Shown: positions 33,872-44,389 of the stretch, in pieces
How the letters are laid out: the number at the start of each line of letters is the position of its first letter
Position numbering within the stretch: position 1 is the stretch's first letter
Origin: Cytospora piceicola
Lineage: Eukaryota; Ascomycota; Sordariomycetes; Diaporthales; Cytosporaceae
Length of the DNA stretch: 64,000 nt
Reading direction: 5' to 3'
Assembly (NCBI GenBank): GCA_023375675.1
Contig: JALQBC010000028.1
Coordinates: 62,001 to 126,000 of the forward strand
Made by a program: the position numbers and the translations under genes
The notes under the pieces: generated by a model
Database searches by the model: none
Seen by the model: the letters and a program-made list of their open reading frames with translations, nothing else
Told to the model about the DNA's origin: nothing

Positions 33872-34320
33872 TACATACATACATACACAAAGATACATAC
33901 ACACAAGAGATACAAAGACCACACAGGGGCTGACGTATCAGGAAAACAGCCGCCGTCTCGCACCACAAGAAATACTTCGGGGGCAGCGACGACGACGACG
34001 GAGAGCAGGCCAGCTCCGGGTCCATGGGCAGCGCGGCCGCGATGCAGGCGCTCAAGATGTTCACGGGCGGCGGCTCGTCCTCGTCGTCCTCGGGCAGCTC
34101 GCAGAGCGAGTTCATCGGCCTGGCCATGAGCGAGGCCAGCAAGCTGTTCGAGCAGCAGAGCTCCCAGGGCAGGGTGAGCTCCGGCAGCTCCAAGGAGTCG
34201 GCCGTGCAGCAGGCCGGCGAGATGGCCCTGAAGATGTACATGCAGAGCAAGGGCGGGAGCGGCGGCGGCGGCGGCGGCAGCAGCAGCGGCCTGCTGAGCC
34301 TGGCGAGCAAGTTCATGTAG
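33214..34320 (+). CDS. Small Ser/Gly-rich fungal protein (beta-flanking/DUF7721-like), five exons
   Basis: Resembles a widespread fungal family of unknown function, annotated in my recollection as beta-flanking protein or DUF7721; that name is uncertain. Proposed exons: 33214-33244, 33409-33417, 33499-33525, 33620-33793, 33950-34320, giving 203 aa. All four introns are phase 1. Exon 2 is 9 bp, with CTGAC-like branch sites before it and before exon 3. Intron 3 (33526-33619) begins GCAAGT, not GT, and has a GCTAAC branch site; no GT donor in that interval keeps frame. Conserved core: DDDDDLSGAAEHASRNAG, ENIDEQAAVSHHKKYFGG, GSAAAMQALKMFTGG, FIGLAMSEASKLFEQQSSQG and QQAGEMALKMYMQSK. The core exons 4-5 are secure; the 5' exons are inferred. 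Intron 4 carries a CA microsatellite. Confidence 0.75.
33834..33888. repeat. (CA)n-(CATA)n compound microsatellite
   Basis: About 17 CA dinucleotides followed by about five ATAC units, inside intron 4 of the small Ser/Gly-rich gene. Length variation would not affect coding. Confidence 0.97.
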
Positions 34321-34876
34321 GCGGGCGCTCGCATGGCTGGCTGGCTGGCTGGCTAGCTGGCTGGCTGGCTGGTGGGGCGGAGCTATGTCCACAGAATGAA
34401 TGAAGTCGGATGATTTTGGAATGGAGACATATCATAACATTTTGACCCTTTTTTGGTTGATTTTTTGGTTGACTTGCTAACCCGGGATCCTACTGAAATA
34501 ACCGGGATCCTAATGAAGCTTGGTTCGGCTGCATGCATGGTTCCAAGGGAGACTTGCTGGAGGCCACCGCCACTGCATAGAGGAAGAACCAGGGAGCGGC
34601 GACACGGGGTGTATATCACAGGGTGCTGGTAACGCAATCCTTAAAAAGTAATTGGTATCTTATTATTAACGGAAAACATTACAGCACGGTACACTTGCTC
34701 GGGAGCCCGCAAGGTCCCTCACCATCCTCCTCCTTCTTCTTCTCCTTCGGGGCGCCACCAGCCTGCTGCTGTTTAGCAGCAGGTGTCTGCTGCTGCACAG
34801 CAGGCGCGGCCGCGGCCGTCTCCGTCTTCTCCGTCACAACCTCGGCCTTCCTCTCAGCCTTGGACCCACCATGTAG
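34321..34876. other. Convergent 3' intergenic region
   Basis: Between the Ser/Gly-rich gene (+) and the WrbA-type gene (-). A 10-bp CCGGGATCCT word occurs twice near 34482-34512. No coding signal was seen. Confidence 0.6.
34335..34372. repeat. (GGCT)n microsatellite
   Basis: Tandem GGCT units with one TAGC interruption, 15 bases after the stop codon of the small Ser/Gly-rich gene and so probably in its 3' UTR. Confidence 0.93.
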
Positions 34877-35661
34877 TCAGCCCGAGAACTTGGCGACGGT
34901 CTCGTAGAAGCTCTTGCCCTGGATCTCGGCAAGCTCGAGCTCGCGGGGGCTGGGCTGGCGGGAGCCGTCGCCGGCGGAGAAGGTGCCGGCGCCCCATGCG
35001 CTGCCGCCGTGGACCTCGGTGAGGTCGGTCATCTGGGGGAAGGCGCTGGCGAAGCCGAAGGGCACGTAGATGATGCCGTGGTGGGCGAGGGTGGACATGG
35101 CGGCGATGGCGGTGGACTCCTGGCCGCCGCCCTGGGAGGCGGTGCTGACGAAGAGGCCGGCCATCTTGCCGTGGTACCCGCCCGTCTGCCACTGGCCGCC
35201 CGTCTTGTCCCAGAAGGCCCTCCACTGGGCGGGGAAGTTGCCGAACCGCGTGGGGATGCCGAGCAGGAAGGCGTCGTACTGGGCCAGCGTGGCCGGGTCC
35301 TCGAGGACGGCGACGTCGGCCGGCTTGGGCGGCGCGTACATCTTGTCCAGGACCTCCTGGGGCAGCGTCTCGGCGATCTGGAACAGGTCGGCGGAGCCGC
35401 CGGCGGCCTCGATGCCCTTCTTCTCGGCCTCGGCGAGCTGCTTGATGTGCCCGTACATGGAGTACTGGAAAAAAGGGGGGTTTATTTGTTAGCCAGGCTG
35501 TTCGGCTTACGTGTGGCTCGGGGGCCTGTCCCCTGCATCCTTGTGTGCTTCTATCCGAGCGTGCCGGGAGGGATCGGGGGTCGGATAGAGCAGCAAAGGG
35601 AGCGGTGGCATGAAGCGCAGAGGGAAGTACTCACGTAGACGATAGCGATCCTGGGAGCCAT
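34877..35661 (-). CDS. WrbA-type NAD(P)H:quinone oxidoreductase (flavodoxin-like)
   Basis: FMN-dependent two-electron quinone reductase of the WrbA/Pst2/Ycp4 family, protecting against quinone redox cycling; peripheral on plasma-membrane eisosomes in yeast. Exons (minus) 35661-35635 (nine codons, MAPRIAIVY) and 35464-34877, with a 170-bp intron, give 204 aa, the family length. The splice rebuilds the FMN phosphate-binding loop [15 protein letters not shown]. Further conserved: [60 protein letters not shown] and [20 protein letters not shown]. Third codon positions are almost all G or C. The 3' end converges on the Ser/Gly-rich gene. Confidence 0.95.
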
Positions 35662-37009
35662 GATGACGGTGGACTGGCTGGTAGCCTTGACAAGACAATA
35701 AAAGCAGTTGGTATAAGTGTGGTGGGTGTATAGAGAGGACCTGAAGAGAATAGAAGGCTTGACTCGGGGCGGAAGGGGGAGTAAGGTGTGGGGAGGGGGG
35801 CTCTCCGGTGCCCTTATATAAAGAGATAAGTTTATGTACGGGATATGGAGCCCGCTGGGTGCGATAGACAATAAAGAAAATTGCTAGCCAGATTTTCATT
35901 ATAACATTTTTCATGGCGATCGGTCCATCATCCCACCATCTATCTATCTGGTCAGCCAAGGCAGCCAGCCATTCCTTCAGCTGGGGGGATGCTCTAGATG
36001 CGGTGTTTTGCCCATGTTCATTACATTATCGTGTATACTCTACGCAGTAAGCAGCTTGTCTCACCTCTCCATCATGTTGTCGGGGCCAAGCAACCAAGCA
36101 GCCTTGGGCGTACCAGCCCAGCTGGCTTGCCAGGCTTACCTGGAACCGCCTGCCTGGGACCGCCTGGGTGGTTACTAGCTCTGCTGCAGTCACCTGCAAC
36201 AGCAGGGTTCCCCCAATCGGAGGGACCTGATCTAGTGGGTCGTAGGCTACCTAGGCACTTACTGTACCGTGTAGCGTAACAGTAATAAGACTAAGTTCTG
36301 ACTGTTGCTTACATGACCAAGCAGGCCAAGCAGTTACAATGCTGCGTAGCAGTAGTACGCAGGTACGCAGGGTACGCTGCTGCTTAATAAGAGCTTACCT
36401 ATAGATTATGCTCCTGCAGCCAAAAGCTTGCGCCTATTTGTCGTGTCTGACAAATTTGGACCGAGATTCTGACCAAGCCGGCCTGGAGTGCTAATACTAA
36501 GTAAAACACTAGCCAAAGAACTTGCCGAAATGATTATCTGCTGTGATACTCCACCAGCAGACCTGACACAGGCTCCAAGTCCGCCTCTCGGGTTTGACTT
36601 CTCCCAGCGAAAGCCGGCGAACTTTCGCTTGGAGCCGTCTCTACCTCGTCTTCAGCGTACCGGAAGTCCGGGTCGGTGGACTGGTTCGAGAGTGGGAACG
36701 ACGACAAACACATCTAGTGTATGAATAGGGGCGGAAGGCGCTCGCATATCGCTATAAAGTGGTCAACTCTATACTTGGACAGTGTTTGCTGATACTATCT
36801 TAGAACGCCGTATGTCTTCATGCGAATGAATGAATACCTTTCGAGACTGTCGCGGGTTCATCATATCTAACGCCTTTGCGCTCTATGCCGCCTTCTTCCC
36901 GCTCTGATATAACACCACCTCGGAGGCCATCTACAACATCACTCCCACCGTGAGACCACCCGCAGAGCAGCTAATGACATCAAGCCACTCAATCTCGGCA
37001 AATCCCCCT
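35662..37009. other. Intergenic, start of an accessory-like region
   Basis: No gene recognised. Holds the promoter of the WrbA-type gene at its left end. Beyond about 36000 the sequence carries many short CAGGTACG/CCAGCTGG-like words but no conserved frame. Confidence 0.5.
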
Positions 37010-37510
37010 AGAATACACAGTAGTCCCAGCGATAGGGGTCCCAACCAGTATGGCAATGCCGGTCAGGTTGAACGTCATCCCCATCCGCGTGCCCACAATA
37101 CCCATACCAGGCGACAGCGTCAAGATCGCCGACCGAGCAACAGCACCAGAGAACGCCCCTAAAGGAGCGCAAACACGATCAGGCCCGCTAGGTTCTGCAT
37201 CTTCATCCATCTATGCAGCAAAATCGCCGATGCACACTCACACGACGATGATATTGATGTTCCCCAACCCTGTCGGCCAGGTAATCAGGGACGATTCCGC
37301 CCAAAGACACTGTCCAAGTTGAGCAGTGTGACCGTGTAGGGGCGCAGACCCCCAAACTAGAGAGGCGGTGGGGCTCATCGAAACAGCAGGGCGTAGAAGA
37401 AGGCCGTGTAGAAGGCACAAGGACACGAACGTGCTGGCCAGCACAAACAGCACAAACACCGGGGTCCCTCCAGCCCGGGGCCTGTTGGTCAGCGCGCGCC
37501 CTCCTGGCCC
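37010..37510 (-). pseudogene. Decayed MFS monocarboxylate-type transporter (C-terminal half)
   Basis: Fragments typical of fungal MFS/monocarboxylate permeases appear in order on the minus strand but in different frames. They are FVLFVLASTFVSLC, FYTAFFYALLF, a VFGR/GIVPDYLADRVG block, GNINIIVV, a GLIVFALL block ended by a stop, and GMGIVGTRMGMTFNLTGIAI followed by LVGTPIAG. At least three frameshifts and one internal stop separate them, and I found no N-terminal half upstream. I infer a dead, truncated transporter, too broken to be rescued by plausible introns. A divergent live gene with several introns is less likely because the breaks fall within conserved helices. Confidence 0.6.
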
Positions 37511-38883
37511 CCGCGTCCTCGTAAAGGCACAGTAGGACGTGCCACTCGCGCGTCCCCCAGCGACTTCATGAGCTGGCCGAGGACAATGAGCAGCAGGCAC
37601 ACACACCCGACACGAGCCGGCGGCGGTGCCGCCCTTCGGGATGGGGCCCGGGGCGGGTGTGGGGGTCTGATGGCCGTGCATCAACGTCTGCCGGAGTCTG
37701 GAGCCGGCCCCGGCGGCCGGCCGGGTGGCCTGTTCGGCATCCTTGTCCGGGCCCACCCGGGAGTCTTGTATATTTTCCCGGTCCGAGCGGTAGGGCTTCT
37801 CAGATTCCGGGGGCAGCGTGGGTACTTGTTTCTCTCTTCATTCGGATCCGAGCGACTGTGGTAGCGGCATGAAGCGCGGGCCAAGTACCAGGTGCCGCAA
37901 ACGATAACATTCGGCGGGCGGCTCTGTGGCCTGATATGTCCTGCGCTGTTCGGACCGGATAGTGGAGGTAGTCTATGGAGAGCGGCTCAAGCGAATGATC
38001 GGACGTTGGAATTAGGTTGCACTTGGTCACGTTGCATTCATGCAGGTGCTCTGAGAAGCCGTGGTCGTGGGGGGTCCAGATTTTCACACCATATTAGGTG
38101 TCAAGTCATTGCTGATATAAGGCGTCAGTATGGTGAGTATGGTCGGGTAAGCGTTCGTCATCGCCAATGGCGCAATCTTACCAGCACATCAGCTTCCATT
38201 GGTGAGGAGAGGCTATCTTACCACCTCGAGAAGCCTCTCTTCCAGGCCAGAGATCTCCTAACCATAAGTACCACGCTTTTCTCATTGATGCTTCTTGTCT
38301 AAACCCTCCCGCCCTGTCATCTTCAGATTGATCGCTGGGAAGCATTGATTGGGAACCCATGCGACGACCACGACCTCGTTGCAATAAAATGGGCAGTATC
38401 ATACAGCACTTTCCTGCCATCAAGTGACGGCTCATACTATGTACTGTGCATCCTATTCAATATGACATCAAAGTTGCCCAATGCCGAACGTGCGGCCACA
38501 GGGACAAGGACTTAGAAGAGAAGACGCACACGGCTTCACTCAGCGCCCATCATACTTTGGGTGTTGCTTCAAGATGTACTACATCGTATGAGGAGCGGTG
38601 AGCGGCCAGGGTCTTGTAGAGTAGAGTGAAGAAGCTCCTATTATGTCTCGAAAAGCTGTCATATCGGCCGTTGCGTCAACAGGCAAAACCACTTGAGTCA
38701 CAAGAAAACATCGCCTTCCGCAGTCACCCCAAGCTACTCCCTTCAAGAGGCAAGCAATAGCCTCGAAGAGCAATAATTGCAATGATCTATCCCCAGCACC
38801 AGAGTTCCCTTGAAGAGCAATAATTGCAGTGATCTATCCCCGGCACCACATTTGCCAAATTCAGATCCCGAGACCCCAGACAC
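37511..38883. other. Intergenic, relic-bearing
   Basis: No supported gene. Expected N-terminal transporter motifs were not found upstream of the MFS relic. Two imperfect 39-bp direct repeats lie near the right end. Confidence 0.5.
38763..38848. repeat. Two 39-bp direct repeats
   Basis: Copies at about 38763-38801 and 38810-38848, separated by 8 bases, share GAAGAGCAATAATTGC and GATCTATCCCC and differ at three positions, all transitions. They lie just downstream of the SET gene stop codon. Confidence 0.9.
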
Positions 38884-40230
38884 CTAGCAGAACTGCATGT
38901 ACACGTCGTCGTCATACGCCTTGTTCTCACAGCCACCGCAGTGGCAGATGAACCCGTACAAGGAGTACAGCGTGCTGCGGTGTTCGTTGTAGGAGATGAG
39001 GACCTCCTGGCCCTTCTTGATTTCCTTCATGGCCGTGAACGTCATCACCTGCCGGCGGTGGTCCCAGGCATACTGGGTGTTCCGCCTGGAGTAGCAGGCG
39101 TGGTTGAAATTGGTGGCGATGGCCAAGACGCCATGGCGGCCATGCGCGAGGTCGAAGCTGGGGCGACGAGTCATGCTCAGTATTGAACACAAGGTGTCGG
39201 GGAGAAGAAGGAGAGCTGGTGCTCTACTTACTGGTTCGCGCTGTACTTCTTGACGATCGGGTCCTTGTGGACCCTGTGATAGCCGACGAGGCCGTCGAAG
39301 ACCGCCTTCTCCTCCTCGTTCAGCCCAGCGTACTCGCTGTCGAGCTGGACCCAGCTCTTGATGTTGAAGAACGGCTTCTCCACAAGGACATGGGTGTGCT
39401 TCTCGATGTCGACCGCCGCGAAGATGCCGTAGCCTTGGAGTGGCGACTTCTTGACGACAATGAAGTCGTTGGCGAAGGTGCGGTTGGGAGGAGGGTTACC
39501 GTCGCTGCGGGTCCAGCCGGCCCCAAAGCACGTGTCGATGGGCCGATTGATGATGCGAGAGCCTATGATCGTCCTAGTGTATTGGTCCTTGATCTTCTTG
39601 TCCATGCTGTACAGCAGTGTCAGCAACGAGACTCAAAGGGAATGGGATGGGATTGGATGCTCCTCACCCAGCGGTGACGTAGTAGATGGGAATCCCCTTC
39701 CTGTAGCCCTCTAGGGCCATGCCCTCGGGGCAGTCGTCATCGTCGTCCTTCCACCCGACCTCCCGCTTGGTGACGGCGCAATAGCCGTCCTTCTGTATGG
39801 AGATTGTCTTGGCCTCCTTCGGTGTACACATCCGCTCGCTGAAAAAGGAATCGTCCTCAGATATGGATGGAGAGGGGTCGTCAGAAGATGAGAATGAGAG
39901 AGACGGTGTGGAAGATGGGGAGAGTAGGGAAGAGGAAGAGGAAGAGGCAATAGATGTCGAGGGGAGGAAGGGAGTCGAGGCAGTCTCGGAGGTGTTTGGG
40001 AGAGCGTTGATTGGTGGGTTGGAAGATGTGGAAGATATCGGACTATCTGGTTCGTCCGATCTTGGGCCAGCACCAGTACTTCTGGTGTCATCAAGATCAT
40101 CAATAGCCCGAATGAGGTCGCGTTGGCTATCAAGTGGGCCATGTCCATCGTTGACCTGGCCACTTAGCAGGACCTGGGACTCCAAATTCTCCCTGTAGAC
40201 CTCTGCAGATGAAGTCTGGGCCATCTTCAA
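38884..40230 (-). CDS. SET-domain protein (putative lysine methyltransferase)
   Basis: Predicted SET-domain protein; substrate unknown. Exons (minus) 40230-39668, 39606-39232, 39175-38884 (introns 61 and 56 bp) give 409 aa; a second Met at 40224 is an equally good start (407 aa). The N-terminal 150 residues are a Ser/Thr/Pro-rich, probably disordered region. The SET domain starts near VVKKSPLQGYGIFAAVDI, continues through HVLVEKPFFNIKSW, and the catalytic C-terminal part holds FNHACYSRRNTQYAWD, MKEIKKGQEVLISYNEH and GFICHCGGC (post-SET-like Cys). The usual NHSCxPN motif is here NHACYSRRN, lacking the Pro-Asn, so substrate or activity may be altered. The neighbours are an MFS relic and a UstYa-family gene. 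Confidence 0.85.
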
Positions 40231-41359
40231 TTGGTCAAAGAGTCATCCAAGCCCAGAGCCCTATGTCTGTAGATGACACAATAATTGGCAGGGAGCGATG
40301 AGAGCGAGTATCGTGAGGAAGTGCCTTCGTCAGTATTGGGATTCAGGTAGGCAGATTCCAAATACCATTGGCTCCTGGATCTCTACCTTCCCTGAAATAT
40401 TGACAGCCCTGCCTGAAATTCTGACTATTGTAGGTCGTAATCAAGAGTTGGCCATTCGTCAGATAGTAGCAAGCGGAGAGTTCAAGGTAGTGGTAACGAA
40501 GCTGGCAGAGAAGCGCATCAAAAGGCCAGCATTGACAGACAGATATAATATCAAACGAGCCCTTACAGGTCGCAGATATTATAGACGATGAAGGTGGTTC
40601 CCGTTGGAGTAGTATGACGGCTTGCCTGCCTGTGGTCTATTGGTGTGTCCTGAGAGTAAGCTTGTGTTTGTATCTGTTAAGGTTCTGGCGTGCAAAGTTT
40701 GGTGTCACTGTCGGTTTGTACTTCCCAACTAGTAAATTTCGAGTATTCACTGATCAAGTAGGCACAGCCGTTTGTTTGGAGGGAATTATTTGTTGTATGC
40801 CTGAGTAGTCTTAGAATAGAAGGTGCAGTGCCCAGTAGTTCCAGGAAAATATAAGACGATCAGATGGCTACCATACATGATACGGTATACTCTAAGTACC
40901 TTGGAAGTTTGCAGAAAATACGAATGTGAAATTTGTTGGAACCCTGAAGTCTCCCGGATGTAATAGATTGGTGATTAGGTACAAAGTGAGATTGCTGTGG
41001 TAGGCTTTCCGAATTTCATGCCACGATATGTGTATAATCTCAATATATACTTTGGTGCTTGAGTGATTTTCCCTTTTCTTGTTCCACATTCGACAAACAC
41101 GGTGGTTGTCTGTAAGCAAGTAGATTCACTGTCTTCGTGACTTTGGTAGATATGAGTCAGAGCCTGTCCTGTTTGCCATTGGAAGAGTTTACGCCCAGTG
41201 TCAAACATGATACTGTTCTCGCATGAGTGACAGCCCTCTCTATATGGCAGCAGCTAAGTGTCAGAATAATCCTACAAATTTGATATGTGCCCATACAGAG
41301 GACAATATTCGATGAGATATTTCAAGATTGTAGAATTGTAGTATGACGCAAATTACCGG
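40231..41359. other. Intergenic, no gene recognised
   Basis: One plus-strand frame of 97 codons (40298-40591) is open but matches nothing I know and contains an internal near-duplication (CCTGAAAT-TTGACAGCC / CCTGAAATTCTGAC). The rest is AT-richer than the flanking genes. Confidence 0.5.
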
Positions 41360-42784
41360 CTAAGGGATGCTCTCAAGTACGTCCTCGCGCCTGGGACTTC
41401 GAAGATAGTCCTTAGGTGCAGCTAACGGAGCCTGGTTATCCTCGGCCCATTTCCTTACTGCTTCAAAATTTCGGCAAACGTGTCGAGTGTTGAAGTCTGG
41501 GAAAGCTTGGGGATACTCCTGATCCCACCATATTTGACCGAGTAAACCGACATCAACTGTGCACATCAACTGCTGTCGAAGTATGTCCATACAGTGAGCT
41601 GGATGAGGTTAGCTATATATCTTACTGGGAAGAAGCAAAAGGCATAAGCCATATATGGCCTGGAGGGAGAAACTTCATATGCTTCCCCAGAGGCCAGCGG
41701 CAGCGGAAGCGAAAGCGGAAGCGGGTCTTACTGATATGAGAACGAAGTATATTGTCTTCGTTCCTGAAGGCGCCGGCCCCTTTCTTCTTGTAATACTCGT
41801 AATTAAAGAATGTAGACTGTCGGAGCAAGTCCTAATTACTTCAAGTCAGCGTTTGGATTCAAGGGGTGATTTCCGCTTGAAAAGTGGAACGAGTAAGACC
41901 ACATAGGTTGCGAGAAAGGGGTAATAAGTCAATGTCGGAATGGACACGGCGTATGACATGAGGACACCTCATAGAAAGCGTCTCAGGCACCCAAGGCTTA
42001 TGACGGTATCCAGAAAGCAAGAAAGTCTGCAGACTGGTCACTCCAAGTGACGGGTACGCACCAAGCAGTGTAGATGATGCAGTCCTTCTACGTTTGCCAC
42101 AAAACCACCGCCATATTTTGGTGAGACCCTGACGTGGCCAGGTTGAATTCCTGACGATTCTGCATACCTCTCGGGCACAGTGCTTGGTCGATCTAACCCG
42201 CCATTCACGCATCTTTGTTAAAAATCCAGTCTTCTGATGATATATACGTGATGAAAAAGGGAGGATAGGGACACAAACAGTTCACTCCCAAAGCCTCCCA
42301 CGCAGAATCTACTTCTGGACTCGCATCCTGGCGGAAAACGCTTTCATGGAGGAAAGATCCATTGAAGTGCGTAACGAAAAGACTTAAATTCACTTTCTCG
42401 AAAATAGGGGCTGGCCCTGTCAGCTATAGGCCGAATATCCTCAAGAACTGATTACATGAGGCTTGACTTACAGCTCATGGAAGAACGGCGTATACAATCA
42501 TGATCTGTAATCCATATGTGAGCAGTCCAGATCCCCATTGCCCAGCAGATGAGGCATGTAATAGTCAACCATGCCAGTGTAGGTAGAGGGAGAAGTTGGC
42601 GTGTGGCTTCTCTTCCGGGATAACGGTCTGCGTTATGCTCAGTATTCGGCAACTGTGAAAAACGAGGACGATTCAAAGCCCGACGAAAGGTTTCAAGCAT
42701 CTTCAGAGTCTGTATGGTCTTCAAGCCGCATCCGTTACTCTTGTGGAATTTGACATAACGAGGAGTGTATGTGCTACGGTCCAA
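41360..42784 (-). CDS. UstYa-family oxidase-like protein (DUF3328)
   Basis: Member of the UstYa/DUF3328 family, membrane-anchored proteins that oxidatively cyclise or modify fungal ribosomal peptides (ustiloxin, cyclochlorotine). Exons (minus): 42784-42472, 42416-42279, 42192-42062, 41831-41732, 41598-41360; introns 55, 86, 230 and 133 bp; 306 aa, or 278 aa from the Met at 42700. One N-terminal membrane segment (about 69-92, LAWLTITCLICWAMGIWTA) is followed by SWPAPIFEKV, FNGSFLHES, DASPEVDSAWEALGVN, VSPKYGGGFVANVEG and both diagnostic HxxHC motifs: HHLHC (189-193) and HITHC (226-230). The second is split by intron 4 and exists only after splicing. The C-terminal LRQQLMCTVDVGLLGQIWW, AFPDFNTRHVCRNF and AVRKWAE are canonical. 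All phases agree, with no stop, so the gene appears intact. It is divergent from a small secreted Tyr-rich protein gene 1 kb away. Confidence 0.92.
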
Positions 42785-43792
42785 TCCTATGGCAAGAGAG
42801 CGATGGTGCGAAGGGACGGATCACACAAACTTTACAAGAGAGCCATTTTCTTGGCCCTTGAGGTTCCTTGCCAGGTCTATGTCCGCTGGCGCCTGTGTAA
42901 CTCAAGCATCAAGACATACTCTATATGTGAAACCGCATTAGTCCAGTTTAGCTGGTATGGCCAAGGGCCTCCCCCTGAACTGTCTCTGGTACTAAAACTG
43001 GACTTTGTGTATGCACCGGGCCATAAGGCGGTGCCTAGGACCTGTGCGTAGCCGTGATCCCAATTGACGGACCTTGGGACTCATTCGCTTTTCTTATTGT
43101 GGATTTATTTTTCCTCATGAGAAAGAGGAATTTGATGGGATGCTCTGTAATGGATATTGTAACGGAAACCTGTGTATCGTCACGTAGCACCTAACATGCG
43201 GTAATGTGTGGTTCTACTAAAGCTGAAAGCGTCGCATGGAAATATACCAGTTGACGGTACATCCGTACTCGACTTTCACATGAAGCGCCCTCACTACCAA
43301 CGCGTACTGTTTGCTTATTCCAAGACATCCCATCTTTCTGTTGACTTTCTGTTGGGTTGACGATGCCGCCGTCCGCTTGCTCGTGTTTCACAAACTCGGG
43401 ATCAGAGACTTATACGTAGAGATCTTCCGACACAGCTGCTTGAGCTAATGCAACATCCATCCACGACACCTGGCGGCCAACGCCTCATTTTGCTTTTGTC
43501 GAATATGAGTAGCTTTCAGCGTCATCAGAATGATTCTGGTAGGTGCATGGTAATGCCCCTTTCAAGCAAGACCTTAGGGCCGAGACATTGTACAACGCCG
43601 CTACAGTATTAATGATACGTATATCAGTAAGGTACCCCATCGAACATCCCAATATGTGAGTTAGCTGGTCAAGCTACAGAGCTCTGTAACCGTCAATTTC
43701 TCAAGCGTTGGCCCCCTCACAGGTGAGCCGAATGGGATCCAATCATTGGGTGGTTTGGTGTCTAATGAGCGCCTGTTCAGAGCCGTTGCAAA
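42785..43792. other. Divergent promoter region of the UstYa / secreted-protein pair
   Basis: About 1 kb between the two start codons. No conserved coding frame was found. It could drive both genes together; I recognise no specific operator. Confidence 0.5.
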
Positions 43793-44389
43793 ATGCGTTT
43801 ATCCCACCACCTGTTCAGCATATTCCTGGCGCAAGCTGTCGCCCTAGCCGCGTCGGCTCCTGAGGCAGCCCCGGAGACTGACCGCCATGCTCCCGATCTG
43901 AGCAGCCCGATCCAAGAACTCGGACGCTACTTGAAGCGGGTAATTGGTCTGGAGGCTCACGACGAGGTCACTTACTATGGTGATTATGGAGCCTACGGCG
44001 AGTACGGTAGCTACGGTAGCTATCCGGACAACGCCGCCGAGTCCAGCTCCTCCGAATCCAGCGCCTCGCCAACGACGACAACGACGTCGACAACTACCCT
44101 TACCACTTCTATCACCTTGAGTATGGCAGCTACTTCCACGCGTTCCAATGAAGTGAGTACTAAATGGGTTGCCAAGCAAATATGAGGTTGGGCGCTGTTG
44201 TGCTGTGGAGCTACGCACGCCCAGCATATTTGCCGTCTTCCCCTTCGAAAGCAATATTCTTCGCCTTCACTGATCTTGCTGACGATGGAACATGTTCGCT
44301 GCCAGTAGTGTCCCACTTCGTCTTCGTTCTCTGCTCCGTTGGACGGAACCACAGCATGTATCAGAGCTACCGGCTCTCCAAAGTCCTAG
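43793..44389 (+). CDS. Small secreted protein with Kex2-like site and Tyr-Gly-X repeats
   Basis: No homologue recognised. Exon 1 (43793-44152) encodes a clear signal peptide (MRLSHHLFSIFLAQAVALAA, cleavage probably after ASA near 22), a propeptide-like stretch ending LKR (dibasic Kex2-like site at 48-49), then VIGLEAHDEVTY and five exact Tyr-Gly-X triplets (residues 62-76, YGDYGAYGEYGSYGS) ending YPDN, and a Ser/Thr-rich C-terminus. A strong donor GTGAGT at 44153 with a GCTGAC branch site and acceptor at 44308 gives an in-phase second exon (44309-44389) ending TGSPKS, 146 aa total; unspliced, it stops at 44185 (130 aa). Alternatives are an O-glycosylated wall protein or effector. Its position opposite a UstYa gene suggests a modified-peptide precursor, but it lacks the multiple KR-flanked repeats of known dikaritin precursors. 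Confidence 0.5.

Noticed and set aside
33540..34403. Long frames (194-264 codons) on the minus strand and a 190-codon plus-strand frame
   Set aside because: Shadows of the Ser/Gly-rich gene; they read through the CA microsatellite and repeats.
40298..40591. 97-codon plus-strand frame
   Set aside because: Not recognised and without exon context; kept only as a remark in the intergenic entry.
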